Assembly: GCA_934436245.1 (NCBI GenBank)
Contig: CAKSAM010000001.1
Span: forward strand, 116,985 to 180,984
Reading direction: 5' to 3'
From: an uncultured Acetatifactor sp.
GTDB taxonomy: Bacteria > Bacillota > Clostridia > Lachnospirales > Lachnospiraceae
Length of the DNA stretch: 64,000 nucleotides
Translations under genes and position numbers: made by a program
The notes under the pieces: model-generated
What the model was told of the DNA's origin: nothing
Database searches by the model: none
What the model saw: only the letters and a program-made list of their open reading frames with translations
Shown: in pieces, positions 44,994 to 54,148 of the stretch
Position numbering within the stretch: the stretch's first letter is position 1
Layout of the letters: every line of letters starts with the position of its first letter

Positions 44994-47045
44994 TTATATC
45001 TCACCGGATTCCAACATGTCATCAATGGTATGTTTTAATACGCCAATGGCCTCTGCCAGTCCCACGCCTTCCATCTGGCAGGCTGCTGTATTCATATGAC
45101 CACCACCGCCCATGCGCTCCATGATGATCTGTACATTGACCTCATCAATGGATCTGGCGCTGACATAAATCTTACCCTGATAGTCGGTAAGCACAAAGCT
45201 TGCCTTAATACCCTTAATATTCAACAGTTCATTGGCCGCCTGTGCGCCTATGATCGTAGGACTGGGCAGATCCTCTGCAGTACACAGGGAAATCGCAAAG
45301 AACTGTTTGTAGATCTCTGCCTGACTGACTGCATCCGCCTTCGCCTTATACTCTGCAGCATCCTCTCGGAACAGTTTCCTGACACGGGTCACATCCGCAC
45401 CGTTTCTACGCAGGAATGCAGCTGCCTCAAAGGTACGGACACCGGTCTTGGTCATAAAGTTATTGGTATCGATCATGATACCGGAATACATACAATCTGC
45501 CTCTTCGGTGCGAATCTTGATATTATCATAAGTATACTGTAAGATCTCGGATACCATCTCACAGGCGGAGGATGCGTAAGGCTCTACATAAGATAGTGTG
45601 GCATTCTCAATAGTCTCTGTTCCCTGTCTGTGATGATCCAGTACTACAACGGATTTGCAGAAGCGGAGCAGATCCGGACACTCTGTAATAGACGGCTTAT
45701 TGACATCAACTACCACCAGAACCGTATTGCTGCCCGCCATATCGATGGCCTGCTGGCTGGTAATGATCATATCCTCATCATATTCCGGGTTGTTCTTAAA
45801 GAGCTCTACCAAAGGCTGTACAGAGGTTGTAGCTTCATTCAGCACAATATGTGCCTTTCTTCCAAGCGTCTGTGCTATACGATAAATACCCACTGCAGAA
45901 CCAAAGCTGTCCACATCAGGCATTCTATGTCCCATAACAATGACACGATCTTTACCGGTGATAATTTCACGCAAAGCATGTGCCTTCACCCTTGCCTTGA
46001 CACGGGTATTTTTCTCTACCTGCTGGCTCTTGCCACCATAGTAGGTAATACTCTCCGGTGTCTTGATAACAGCCTGGTCGCCGCCACGTCCCAATGCCAG
46101 ATCAATAGCAGTCCTGGAAAATTCATAATTCTGTGCATAAGTCAGACCATCCAGACCGATACCGATACTGATGGTCACAGCCATCTCATTACCGATGTTA
46201 ACTGTCTTGACCTCCTCCAACAGATCAAACCGGCTCTCCTGCAGCTGTGCAACGGCTTTTTTCCGCATGATCACCAAATACTTGTCCTTCTCCAGCTTTT
46301 TGCTGATACCATCCAATGCAGCAATATATTTATTCACCTTACGGTCAATCAATGCAATCAACAGAGATCTGCGGACTTCTTCCACACTTTCCAATGCTTC
46401 TTCATAGTTGTCCAGATAGATCATTCCCACAGCCAGACTCTGATCGTCCACTTCCTGCAGCGCAATATGAAGAGCCGTCTCATCAAACAGATAGACTGCG
46501 ATCAGATAACCGTTGTATCCCTCCGCATCGATCATATCACTGTATTCCGCCATTTCTTTCAGTGAAATTTTGCGAAATTTTGCCACATATTCACTGCCTT
46601 CATACTCCAGTTCATACTGTGCCTCATCCACGCCGGAATCATCAGGCAGCCTGTCCCTGGTAATGGTAGGGAACAAGGAAGTAATAGATTTATTATACCC
46701 CTTGGATTGATGCACTACATTTTCAAAGGCAATGTTAGTCCAGATCACTTTCCCGGAGTCATCTAAAAGTGCATAGGGCACCTCCAGATCCCGTAACAGT
46801 TTTCGCTGAATCTGACCATATTCCGTAGCAAAGCTGATCAATTCGTTCATAATAATTGGCTTGTTATAGAAATACAATGTCAATGTGATTGCGAAATAAA
46901 AGATCGTAAATCCGAAATTAAGCAGTCCGGCGCGGAAATCCAGCATGAATACCGCCGCATCAATTGCCAGCAGCAACAGCCCCAGATACAGGGTGAACTG
47001 GATATATGTACGGATTCTGCCTTTCAGTCTGATTCGTTTTTTCAT
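44994..47045 (-). CDS. gdpP: c-di-AMP phosphodiesterase
   Basis: A 683-residue membrane enzyme that hydrolyses the second messenger c-di-AMP. Two N-terminal helices (about 15-60) are followed by a PAS domain (VPYALLDDSGKVIWTN), a degenerate GGDEF domain (around residues 170-310) and a DHH/DHHA1 unit with GHRMPDVDSFGSA, VVVDVNKPS, VVLDHHRQG and GGGGHMNTAA. The ATG at 47045 has an AGAGGTG site; a frame to 47087 is longer. It heads the gdpP-rplI-dnaB operon. Confidence 0.95.
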   Translation of the reverse strand: MKKRIRLKGRIRTYIQFTLYLGLLLLAIDAAVFMLDFRAGLLNFGFTIFYFAITLTLYFYNKPIIMNELISFATEYGQIQRKLLRDLEVPYALLDDSGKVIWTNIAFENVVHQSKGYNKSITSLFPTITRDRLPDDSGVDEAQYELEYEGSEYVAKFRKISLKEMAEYSDMIDAEGYNGYLIAVYLFDETALHIALQEVDDQSLAVGMIYLDNYEEALESVEEVRRSLLIALIDRKVNKYIAALDGISKKLEKDKYLVIMRKKAVAQLQESRFDLLEEVKTVNIGNEMAVTISIGIGLDGLTYAQNYEFSRTAIDLALGRGGDQAVIKTPESITYYGGKSQQVEKNTRVKARVKAHALREIITGKDRVIVMGHRMPDVDSFGSAVGIYRIAQTLGRKAHIVLNEATTSVQPLVELFKNNPEYDEDMIITSQQAIDMAGSNTVLVVVDVNKPSITECPDLLRFCKSVVVLDHHRQGTETIENATLSYVEPYASSACEMVSEILQYTYDNIKIRTEEADCMYSGIMIDTNNFMTKTGVRTFEAAAFLRRNGADVTRVRKLFREDAAEYKAKADAVSQAEIYKQFFAISLCTAEDLPSPTIIGAQAANELLNIKGIKASFVLTDYQGKIYVSARSIDEVNVQIIMERMGGGGHMNTAACQMEGVGLAEAIGVLKHTIDDMLESGEI

Positions 47046-47216
47046 GAAAGAACACCTCTCAAAATCATTCCCGATGAGTGAACGCATTTTTACGGTTCAT
47101 TTTTTATTATAGCAAAATTTTCTATACTCTGCCACAACATTATTTTAGCGAATTGACAATAATATATTGCCAAATTTGTGCTTTTTGTCAACTTTTCCGG
47201 ATGAAATCATCCAGGT

Positions 47217-48062
47217 CTATTTACACATTTCCCAGAACGCTACCGTACTGGCTGCGGCAACATTCAGGGAATCCACGCCATGCGTCATGGGAATGCATAC
47301 GGTATCGTCACAGACTGCGATAGTTTCCGGCATCAGTCCTTCGCCTTCCGTTCCCAAAATAATGGCAAGTTTTTCTGCCTGATGCAGTTTCTCGTCATCC
47401 GGTCGCAGACTGTCATCTTTTAAAGCCATTGCCACCGTATGGTATCCCATATTTCGCAGTTGTTTCAAGGGATGCTCCGGCCAGCCCTCCGACTCCAGAA
47501 TTGTCCATGGCACCTGGAATACCGTTCCCATACTGACTCTCGCTGAGCGGCGATACAGTGGATCACTGCAGCCTCCTGTCAAAAGTACCGCATCGATCCC
47601 CAATGCTGCCGCAGATCGGAAGATTGCGCCTACATTGGTGGGATTTACCACATTTTCCAGAATGGCAATACGTCTGGAATCCCTGCACAGATCCTCCATC
47701 TTTGGCAGCTCTCTTCTGCGCATGGCACAGAGCATGCCTCTTGCCAGTTTGAAGCCAGAAATCTGTGACAGCACCTCATTGGAAGCGACATAGACAGGGA
47801 TTTCTCCATATGCCTCTGCGATCCGCTCCAGGACTTCCCTGCCCTTCTCCGAATCTGCCTCCCTCTGCTCCATCAGAAATGACAGTGGTTCATATCCTGC
47901 TGCCAGTGCCCGCAGGATCACGTTCGGGCTCTCTGCAATAAACAGCCCCGGTGCCGGTTCGTAATAATGAAAAAGCTGCGCTTCCCGGCGCTCATTGTAG
48001 ATCTCCAGTTCCGGTGTATGTAAATCTGTGATCGGTATTAATTTATGCTTATCTGTACTCAT
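47217..48062 (-). CDS. SPOUT-class RNA methyltransferase (TrmH family)
   Basis: A 281-residue TrmH/SpoU methyltransferase that 2'-O-methylates rRNA or tRNA. An N-terminal substrate domain precedes the knotted SAM domain: ENVVNPTNVGAIFRSAAA, LGTEGEGL and IPMTHGVDSLNVAAA are the three SpoU motifs. The exact target nucleotide is not evident. It is monocistronic, upstream of gdpP. Confidence 0.92.
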   Translation of the reverse strand: MSTDKHKLIPITDLHTPELEIYNERREAQLFHYYEPAPGLFIAESPNVILRALAAGYEPLSFLMEQREADSEKGREVLERIAEAYGEIPVYVASNEVLSQISGFKLARGMLCAMRRRELPKMEDLCRDSRRIAILENVVNPTNVGAIFRSAAALGIDAVLLTGGCSDPLYRRSARVSMGTVFQVPWTILESEGWPEHPLKQLRNMGYHTVAMALKDDSLRPDDEKLHQAEKLAIILGTEGEGLMPETIAVCDDTVCIPMTHGVDSLNVAAASTVAFWEMCK

Positions 48063-48200
48063 GCTTTTACGCTACCTTTTCCCCAGTGATTTTACATATT
48101 ATTATAGTTGAGCATTTCTACACCGTCAAATGTAACTGTCCAAAAACGCTTATGCGAATACCCTGTACACCTCCGCCCGATTGTACTGCAGGAATTCTGC

Positions 48201-48233
48201 AAAAAGAGACCAGTCACAATGTGACTGGTCTCT
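48201..48233 (-). terminator. Terminator of the rpsF-ssb-rpsR operon
   Basis: A perfect 13-bp stem (48205-48217 with 48221-48233, agagaccagtcac / gtgactggtctct) with a 3-nt loop; five A upstream on the plus strand give the T run of the minus transcript. Confidence 0.92.
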
Positions 48234-48255
48234 ATCATTACTTTCTTACCTGAAA

Positions 48256-48519
48256 TTATTCAGCTACGTAAGGCATAAGTGCAACGTGGCGTGCTCTCTT
48301 GATAGCAACGGTCAGTGCTCTCTGATGCTTTGCGCAGGTACCGGTAATACGACGAGGAAGGATCTTACCTCTCTCAGATACGTACTTCTTCAGCTTAGCT
48401 GTATCCTTGTAATCGATTACATTATCTTTACCGCAGAATACGCAAACTTTCTTTCTTCTGCGCATACCGCCTTTTTTTCTCATCGGAGAATCGGTCTTCT
48501 CAGTCTTATTAAAAGCCAT
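48256..48519 (-). CDS. rpsR: 30S ribosomal protein S18
   Basis: An 87-residue S18 with a Lys/Arg-rich N-terminus, [14 protein letters not shown], and [24 protein letters not shown]. The CxxC plus a third Cys suggests a zinc-carrying (C+) form. It ends the rpsF-ssb-rpsR operon. Confidence 0.98.
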   Translation of the reverse strand: MAFNKTEKTDSPMRKKGGMRRRKKVCVFCGKDNVIDYKDTAKLKKYVSERGKILPRRITGTCAKHQRALTVAIKRARHVALMPYVAE

Positions 48520-48585
48520 TATTATTACCTCCTATCGGAATCTGTCAGGGCAGAGGCGGGTGTCAGCTCCGCTTGTCACTGAAAC

Positions 48586-49044
48586 TTAGTTAAAGGGTAA
48601 TTCTTCATCGATGCCGTCAGGGATGTTCATAAAGCCATCACCGGCTCCGGAAGGAGCAGGGGCATTATTACCACCACCAAAACCAGCGTTCTGGTATCCA
48701 CCGTCATTATTGCCGGCAGATGCATTCTTGCTCTCTGCGAACTCTACGTTCTCAGCCACTACATCGGTAGTGTACACACGCTGTCCATCCTTATTGGTAT
48801 AACTGCCGGTCTGGATACGTCCTTCCACAACGAACTTTGTTCCCTTGTGGCCATATCTCTCGATAAACTCGCCAGTCTTACCAAACGCTACACAGTTAAT
48901 AAAATCAGCATCCGGCTCGCCATCACGCTTAAATCTTCTATCTACTGCAATGGAAAAACGAGCGATCGCTGTTGCGGTAGCTCCCTGAGAATATCTTACC
49001 TCAGGATCCCTTGTTAAACGTCCCATAAGAATTACTTTATTCAT
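48586..49044 (-). CDS. ssb: Single-stranded DNA-binding protein
   Basis: A 152-residue SSB: an OB fold (MNKVILMGRLTRDPEVRYS, FINCVAFGKTGEFI, KFVVEGRIQTGSY), a Gly/Asn-rich flexible linker and the C-terminal interaction tip DEELPFN. It lies between rpsF and rpsR as in most Firmicutes. Confidence 0.98.
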   Translation of the reverse strand: MNKVILMGRLTRDPEVRYSQGATATAIARFSIAVDRRFKRDGEPDADFINCVAFGKTGEFIERYGHKGTKFVVEGRIQTGSYTNKDGQRVYTTDVVAENVEFAESKNASAGNNDGGYQNAGFGGGNNAPAPSGAGDGFMNIPDGIDEELPFN

Positions 49045-49065
49045 ATTTCGCTTCTCGCTTTCTGT

Positions 49066-49356
49066 TTATGCCTCGTCCTGTCTAACGCATAAGTATCTGA
49101 TCACGTTGTCCATGATACGAACACGGCTCTCGATCTCTGCAGGAACAGTGCTCTCAGCTTCGAATCTGATGAAGTAGTAGAAAGCTTCTTTCATCTTCTG
49201 AACTTCGTAAGCAAGCTTCTTCTTGCCCCACTCGTCCACTTCTGTGATGTTGCCGCCGAATCTCTCAACCAGTGCTTTGCACTTGTCAACAACGGCTGCT
49301 CTCTCATCATCCTCGATCTTAGCGCTAACAACAACGGCTAATTCGTACTTGTTCAT
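49066..49356 (-). CDS. rpsF: 30S ribosomal protein S6
   Basis: A 96-residue S6 with MNKYELAVVV, VDEWGKKKLAYEV and RIMDNVIRYLCVR. The ATG at 49356 has an AAAGGAGG site. It is the first gene of the rpsF-ssb-rpsR operon; a hairpin (catat / atatg) lies in its leader. Confidence 0.98.
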   Translation of the reverse strand: MNKYELAVVVSAKIEDDERAAVVDKCKALVERFGGNITEVDEWGKKKLAYEVQKMKEAFYYFIRFEAESTVPAEIESRVRIMDNVIRYLCVRQDEA

Positions 49357-49429
49357 GTTAGTTACCTCCTTTTGGTCTCTGGCCCATATTTCACATATGA
49401 GCAAGGAATAAAGTGTCTCACGAAAAAAC

Positions 49430-49458
49430 ATGATACCATAGCATCGTCCACTTTTCAA
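49430..49458 (-). promoter_or_regulatory. Promoter of the rpsF operon
   Basis: On the minus strand TTGAAA (49453-49458), 17 bp, TATCAT (49430-49435). The -35 overlaps the end of the DUF951 gene. Confidence 0.6.
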
Positions 49459-49637
49459 GCTTTTTCAACGATTTCTTTCACATTTTTTTCTAATAATTTC
49501 CGTGCGATCATAATCTGATGCCCACATCCCAGACATTTCAGTCGAAAGTCTGCTCCCACCCGGAGGACTTCCCATTCTCTACTGCCACAGGGATGCTGTT
49601 TTTTGAGCTTTAATACATCTCCCACATTAATATCCAT
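49455..49637 (-). CDS. DUF951 domain protein
   Basis: A 60-residue protein of the DUF951 family, common in Firmicutes near ychF or rpsF. It shows VGDVLKLKKQHPCGSREWEVLRVGAD (given here as a region, residues 5-30) and CLGCGH, with Cys residues likely to bind zinc. Function unknown, possibly nucleic-acid binding. It lies just upstream of the rpsF promoter. Confidence 0.9.
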   Translation of the reverse strand: MDINVGDVLKLKKQHPCGSREWEVLRVGADFRLKCLGCGHQIMIARKLLEKNVKEIVEKA

Positions 49638-49688
49638 AACATTTCCCTCTTCTTCCTACTATAATAATACCAGTTTGTAACTCCTGTA

Positions 49689-50522
49689 TTATAAATGATT
49701 CGTCATAAAATCCTTTATCACACCAAAAGCTTCCCGTAGCAGATTGTTCGGCACTGTTGCGGGATAGGTTCCGGCAGATAGTCCTTCCACATGCTGATAT
49801 CCCTGCTTTTCTGCAATTGCCAGTGCCCGATACATATGAAAATTATTTGTTACGATAACCACACGGTTTTTTGATTTATCCAACAAATTTCCGCTGAAAA
49901 TCAGATTCTGTGTGGTGTTTGTGGAGGCATCCTCCATAAGTATCCGGTCATGATCGATTCCTGCATCCATCAGATATTCTCTCATCCCTTCCGCCTCGCT
50001 GACAGGCTCGTTATATCCCTGACCTCCGGACACAATAACTTTAGTCTCCGGATTGGTATTCAGATATTCTATTGCCTTATCAAGTCGTTTCTGCAACACA
50101 TAACTGGGCCCGGTGCTTTTCCATTGTGCACCCAGGATGATCACATAATCTGCTCCTGCATCCGCTGTTGCACAGAACCGGCTGAAAATCATTCCCTCTA
50201 ATATAAGAAGCAATAACACACCTGCCGTCACAAGACTCCGGAATATAATACGCAGCCACCTGGGGATTTTTTCTTTCACGGTCCTGTGGGTCAATACCCA
50301 CGCCCATGCTGCACAAAATATTCCGATTGCACCCCAGATCAGAAAGAAATAACTTCCAAAGCCGACGAACAAACCGATTCCAAGACAGTAGAGCAGGCAC
50401 AGAGCCGCAAGGACATACAGTGCATACGCTCCATAATGTTTCCGCCCGGCTCCTCTTCCTCTAGGATCCAGGTAAATCACTTTTTTACTTTTTTCTCTCG
50501 GAATCAAGTGGTCTCTTCTCAT
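49689..50522 (-). CDS. YdcF-like (DUF218) membrane protein
   Basis: A 277-residue membrane protein. A charged N-terminus is followed by three or four helices (about residues 35-120) and a C-terminal DUF218 domain with VIILGAQ, VIVSGGQGYNEPVSEAEGM, MEDASTNTTQNL and IVTNNFHMYRAL. Proteins of this type (ElyC/SanA/YdcF) act in envelope or carrier-lipid metabolism. The ATG at 50522 follows GGAGG. Confidence 0.88.
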   Translation of the reverse strand: MRRDHLIPREKSKKVIYLDPRGRGAGRKHYGAYALYVLAALCLLYCLGIGLFVGFGSYFFLIWGAIGIFCAAWAWVLTHRTVKEKIPRWLRIIFRSLVTAGVLLLLILEGMIFSRFCATADAGADYVIILGAQWKSTGPSYVLQKRLDKAIEYLNTNPETKVIVSGGQGYNEPVSEAEGMREYLMDAGIDHDRILMEDASTNTTQNLIFSGNLLDKSKNRVVIVTNNFHMYRALAIAEKQGYQHVEGLSAGTYPATVPNNLLREAFGVIKDFMTNHL

Positions 50523-50633
50523 AATGCCTCCATCCACTTTTTCTTTATTGTAGCATATCCTGCGTCCGGGGCTCAATAGCACATATTTTAGGGTTTTCTT
50601 AATTTTTTCAAAAGTTTTATTTTGCAGTGTCGA

Positions 50634-50662
50634 TTGACTTGTCCTATCAGAAAAATTATGAT
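50634..50662 (+). promoter_or_regulatory. Promoter of the membrane protein/sirtuin unit
   Basis: TTGACT (50634-50639), 17 bp, TATGAT (50657-50662), about 60 bp before the ATG at 50726. Confidence 0.65.
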
Positions 50663-50725
50663 GTAATTATAACAACTATTTTAAAGTTCTGAATGGTCAT
50701 TAAATCACATATAAGAAGGTACATT

Positions 50726-52471
50726 ATGCACAACAGGATAAAACATGCTGTAAAATATCTGCCTATTGTAATATTGCTTTTTACTTTATTCCGGATTCTC
50801 GCCGGCATAAGGATTCCTTGCATGATTCTCGCAGATCAACGCTATGACGACCGCATGATGTTTGAGAATGCCGGCAATCTGATCAATGGTGTATGGCTGG
50901 GTGACTACAATTCCTACACACTTTCCAAGGGCATCAGTTATCCCCTGTTTCTCGTGCTCGCACGTAAGCTGTTTCTGCCCTACTCAGCCCTGCTGTCACT
51001 ATTACAGGCTGCCGGAGCCGGGCTGTTCGTACGGGCGCTCTCTCTACGGCTGCAAAATCCATATGGCCGGGCGGCACTATATCTTCTTCTCTTATTCTCG
51101 CCTGTCAGCCTGACTTTGCTGGTGACTCAGCGCTTATATCGTATGGCAATTGTTCCGGGTATGGTACTTCTTGTATTCTCCGGTATGATTGGCTTGACAC
51201 TGCGCAAAGACCAGCCTTTGAAGCGACAGCTTCCATGGGCTCTTTTAACCGGTTTGACTCTTGCTTTTTTCTGGCAGATCCGTGAAGATTCTGTCTGGAT
51301 CATGCCTTTTATTGCAGTTATGACTGTGTGGAATATCGGATACGTGATTTTAGTGCTGCATAACAGAATCAACAGAACGCAAATCCTGCTGCATTGTCTT
51401 GTTCTGATGCTCCCTATGTTTCTTCTTTTCGTTGGAAATTCCGGGATTGCTGCGATCAATGCACTTCACTATGGTGTTTTTCTCACAAACGACCGTACCG
51501 AAGGCAGCTTCGCCGAGTTGATGTCTCTCTTTTATCGTCTGGAAAATGATACAACGGTAAGCTCCGATATCTGGATCTCCCGGGATACCATTGCCAAGGC
51601 TGAGAATGTCAGTCCCACATTACAACAGCTTTGTCCGCTTCTGGATACCTACGTAGAAGACTGGGCCACTGCAAACGGTGAAATTCCCGGAGATCATTTC
51701 AGCTGGGTTCTCAGAGATGCCGTCCAGGATTCCGGCTATGCAGAAGATGCGGTCAGTGCACAGAATTTTTACAATAGTGTATTCTCTGAACTTCTGACAG
51801 CGATTGATCAAAATAAACTCTCTCTGAAGCAGGATGGTGCTGTTTATTTCTCCTCACAATCCAGAGGTGTCCCAGTAGGAGAAATTCCGGGTATTCTATC
51901 TGATGCTCTGCGAAACATCTGGAAAATTGCAGGTTATACCGACTGTGCACTCAGTAGTTCTGCCAGAAGTGCAGGCCGTCTGTCGGATATTCGCAGAATG
52001 GAAGCTTTCACCTCCTGTCTGGCAGTATATCCAACACTCTCTCAGTTTCAGGCGACTGAGTATGATTCTATTGCAAACGAAACTTTATATGATTTCAATG
52101 AAGTTTACAGTTCCGGAATCGTTTCACTTCTTAACAGGATCACCTCAGTCTACCGTTTGCTGGGGCGTCCGGTATTTCTGACCGCACTACTTTGTTTCTG
52201 TATTTTGACTTTTCGTGTGCTTCGGGAAATTCTTCATAAGAACATAAAAGATCTGGAATTGTGGATTTTGGGCTGTGGGCTTCTCCTCAGTGCCATCCTG
52301 TTACGTTTCGGCTGTGGGCTGTTCACGACCTGGTTTACGGAAGATATGCAGAAATTCATTAACAGTTTTTACTCCTGTGGCGTTTATATCCTGCTTCAGA
52401 TGTTTAAATATCTGATCATTTGCACCGTTGTCCCGAACCTGAGATTTCTTAATCCAAAACGGACTCTTTGA
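50726..52471 (+). CDS. Large polytopic membrane protein (GT-C-like architecture)
   Basis: A 581-residue protein I cannot assign. About eight helices in the first 260 residues, a large outside domain (about 265-480) and three further helices at the end. An Asp/Arg-rich DQRYDDRMMFENAG loop follows the first helix, in the place where GT-C glycosyltransferases carry their catalytic acid, and the YPLFLVLARKLF stretch is also reminiscent of that group. The ATG at 50726 has AGAAGG upstream. It is followed closely by the sirtuin gene. Confidence 0.65.
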   Translation: MHNRIKHAVKYLPIVILLFTLFRILAGIRIPCMILADQRYDDRMMFENAGNLINGVWLGDYNSYTLSKGISYPLFLVLARKLFLPYSALLSLLQAAGAGLFVRALSLRLQNPYGRAALYLLLLFSPVSLTLLVTQRLYRMAIVPGMVLLVFSGMIGLTLRKDQPLKRQLPWALLTGLTLAFFWQIREDSVWIMPFIAVMTVWNIGYVILVLHNRINRTQILLHCLVLMLPMFLLFVGNSGIAAINALHYGVFLTNDRTEGSFAELMSLFYRLENDTTVSSDIWISRDTIAKAENVSPTLQQLCPLLDTYVEDWATANGEIPGDHFSWVLRDAVQDSGYAEDAVSAQNFYNSVFSELLTAIDQNKLSLKQDGAVYFSSQSRGVPVGEIPGILSDALRNIWKIAGYTDCALSSSARSAGRLSDIRRMEAFTSCLAVYPTLSQFQATEYDSIANETLYDFNEVYSSGIVSLLNRITSVYRLLGRPVFLTALLCFCILTFRVLREILHKNIKDLELWILGCGLLLSAILLRFGCGLFTTWFTEDMQKFINSFYSCGVYILLQMFKYLIICTVVPNLRFLNPKRTL

Positions 52472-52490
52472 ATTATTGGAGGTATTATCT

Positions 52491-53228
52491 ATGGGAAACT
52501 TAAACGAACAAATCAAAGAATTACAGAAACTCATTGATACTTACGACAATATCGTATTTTTCGGCGGTGCCGGTGTCTCCACCGAAAGCGGCATTCCGGA
52601 CTTCCGCAGCGTGGACGGTCTGTATCATCAGCAATACGACTATCCACCCGAGACCATATTGAGCCATACTTTTTACCGGTCCCATACGGAGGAATTCTTC
52701 CGCTTTTACCGTAATAAAATGCTATTCCCCCATGCGAAGCCCAATGCTGCCCATAAGAAACTGGCAGAACTGGAAGCCGCCGGAAAAGTACGTGCTGTAA
52801 TCACGCAGAATATTGATGGACTGCATCAGGCCGCCGGAAGTAAGACTGTCCTGGAGCTTCACGGCTCGGTACTTCGCAATTACTGTGAAAAATGTCATCA
52901 GTTCTACGGTCTGAATGCTATCTTAAACAGCACCGGCATACCGCACTGTGAGAAATGCGGTGGCACCATTAAACCGGATGTGGTCCTGTACGAGGAAGGA
53001 CTGGATGAAAAGACGATAAATGCCGCCGTCAGATACATCCACGAAGCAGATGTCCTGATCATCGGCGGCACTTCTCTGGCTGTCTATCCCGCAGCCGGGT
53101 TAATTGATTATTTTCAGGGTGATAAGCTGGTGGTCATCAACAAAAGTGCGACCCCCAGAGACAAAAATGCGGATCTCCTGATTCAGGGACCGATCGGGGA
53201 AGTATTTCACTCGATCCAGAATCCGTAA
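52491..53228 (+). CDS. cobB: NAD-dependent protein deacylase (sirtuin)
   Basis: A 245-residue Sir2-family enzyme that removes acyl groups from lysines using NAD+. Visible are GAGVSTESGIPDFRS (residues 26-40), TQNIDGLH, the catalytic His in LELHGS, and the zinc set CEKC and CEKCGG. GGTSLAVYPAAG closes the NAD site. The ATG at 52491 follows GGAGG. Its last 22 bp overlap tail-to-tail with the end of lacM. Confidence 0.94.
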   Translation: MGNLNEQIKELQKLIDTYDNIVFFGGAGVSTESGIPDFRSVDGLYHQQYDYPPETILSHTFYRSHTEEFFRFYRNKMLFPHAKPNAAHKKLAELEAAGKVRAVITQNIDGLHQAAGSKTVLELHGSVLRNYCEKCHQFYGLNAILNSTGIPHCEKCGGTIKPDVVLYEEGLDEKTINAAVRYIHEADVLIIGGTSLAVYPAAGLIDYFQGDKLVVINKSATPRDKNADLLIQGPIGEVFHSIQNP

Positions 53229-54148
53229 GAAATATCCTGCTCTCCGCTGATATGATAAATGTCTTCCACATCAGCACCCCAACTGTTGATACCTCCCACG
53301 CCTCTCACTGCTCCCAGGATGGATACCACCGTCCTGCGGGCAGGAGGGAGTTCCTCGTGGTGCATTGCATTTTCCAGTTCCTGCGCCGTATAGGGGAGAC
53401 AAGAAAATGCGAAGTCTTTTCCCTCTTCCGCAGTTATTTTCAAACGGCTGCTTCTTCCTCCACGGTCTGTATTATCCAGGGAAGTCTTCCTGACGATCTC
53501 CAGCCATTTGGTCTGCATATGCATCCCACAGTCCTGAGGCACCATATAAGGTGTCACCGGCAGGCCCTGTACTTCATACACACCGGGGATTCCTCCTGCC
53601 ATACGGTCCGGATAAGTCTCTCCGGACAGTCCTTCATAGGTATACCTCTCCGCTGCGGTGGGCATCAGGAACCGCATTCCGAATACCGGAAGCTCCGGCA
53701 GACCCTGTTGTCCGCGATACTCTGCCTGCACATGGATTCTGCCATCCGTTTCCACTGTATAAGTCACTGTCACCTCCGTGGCCGGAACTGTCGGCGTCTC
53801 ATACGTATAGATCATCTCGAATCTGTCACAGGTCTCTTTTCCGGTGTATTTATTATTCGCCGGTGCCAGCGGGATGGCAATCTCCTGCCCATCCATCCGG
53901 GCCTCTACCCGGCTGCAGCGTACAAAACGATCCGCCGCGGACCATACCGCGCTGCGGAATGCAAAGCCACACCCTCTGTCATTATCCGTGACCGCGCGCC
54001 AGAAAGCCGGTCGGGGAGACCTGTACAGCCACTCTTTGCCATCCTTATATAAAGACTCCATGCCTCCGCATCCCACGGAGAAAATATAGGAAAAATCCTG
54101 TCCCTGTATACCTATCGTCACATCACCGATTACGATTCTGAGTGCCAT
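53207..54148 (-). CDS. lacM: Beta-galactosidase small subunit
   Basis: A 313-residue protein equal to the C-terminal Bgal_small_N domain of LacZ-type enzymes. It includes PAFWRAVTDNDRGCGF, RYTYEGLSGETYPDR and WGADVEDIYHISGEQDISY. Its ATG at 54148 lies inside the end of lacL in another frame, with a strong AGGAGGTGA about 8 nt upstream, so this is a separate subunit as in LacLM enzymes of lactobacilli, not a frameshifted lacZ. The end overlaps the sirtuin gene by 22 bp. Confidence 0.88.
   Translation of the reverse strand: MALRIVIGDVTIGIQGQDFSYIFSVGCGGMESLYKDGKEWLYRSPRPAFWRAVTDNDRGCGFAFRSAVWSAADRFVRCSRVEARMDGQEIAIPLAPANNKYTGKETCDRFEMIYTYETPTVPATEVTVTYTVETDGRIHVQAEYRGQQGLPELPVFGMRFLMPTAAERYTYEGLSGETYPDRMAGGIPGVYEVQGLPVTPYMVPQDCGMHMQTKWLEIVRKTSLDNTDRGGRSSRLKITAEEGKDFAFSCLPYTAQELENAMHHEELPPARRTVVSILGAVRGVGGINSWGADVEDIYHISGEQDISYGFWIE

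Noticed and set aside
45630..46565. 311-codon plus-strand frame
   Set aside because: It lies wholly antisense to gdpP, has His/Cys/Gln-rich unnatural composition and no ribosome site.
49357..49454. S6:S18 autoregulatory leader
   Set aside because: A hairpin is present but the characteristic CCG-containing bulge was not found.
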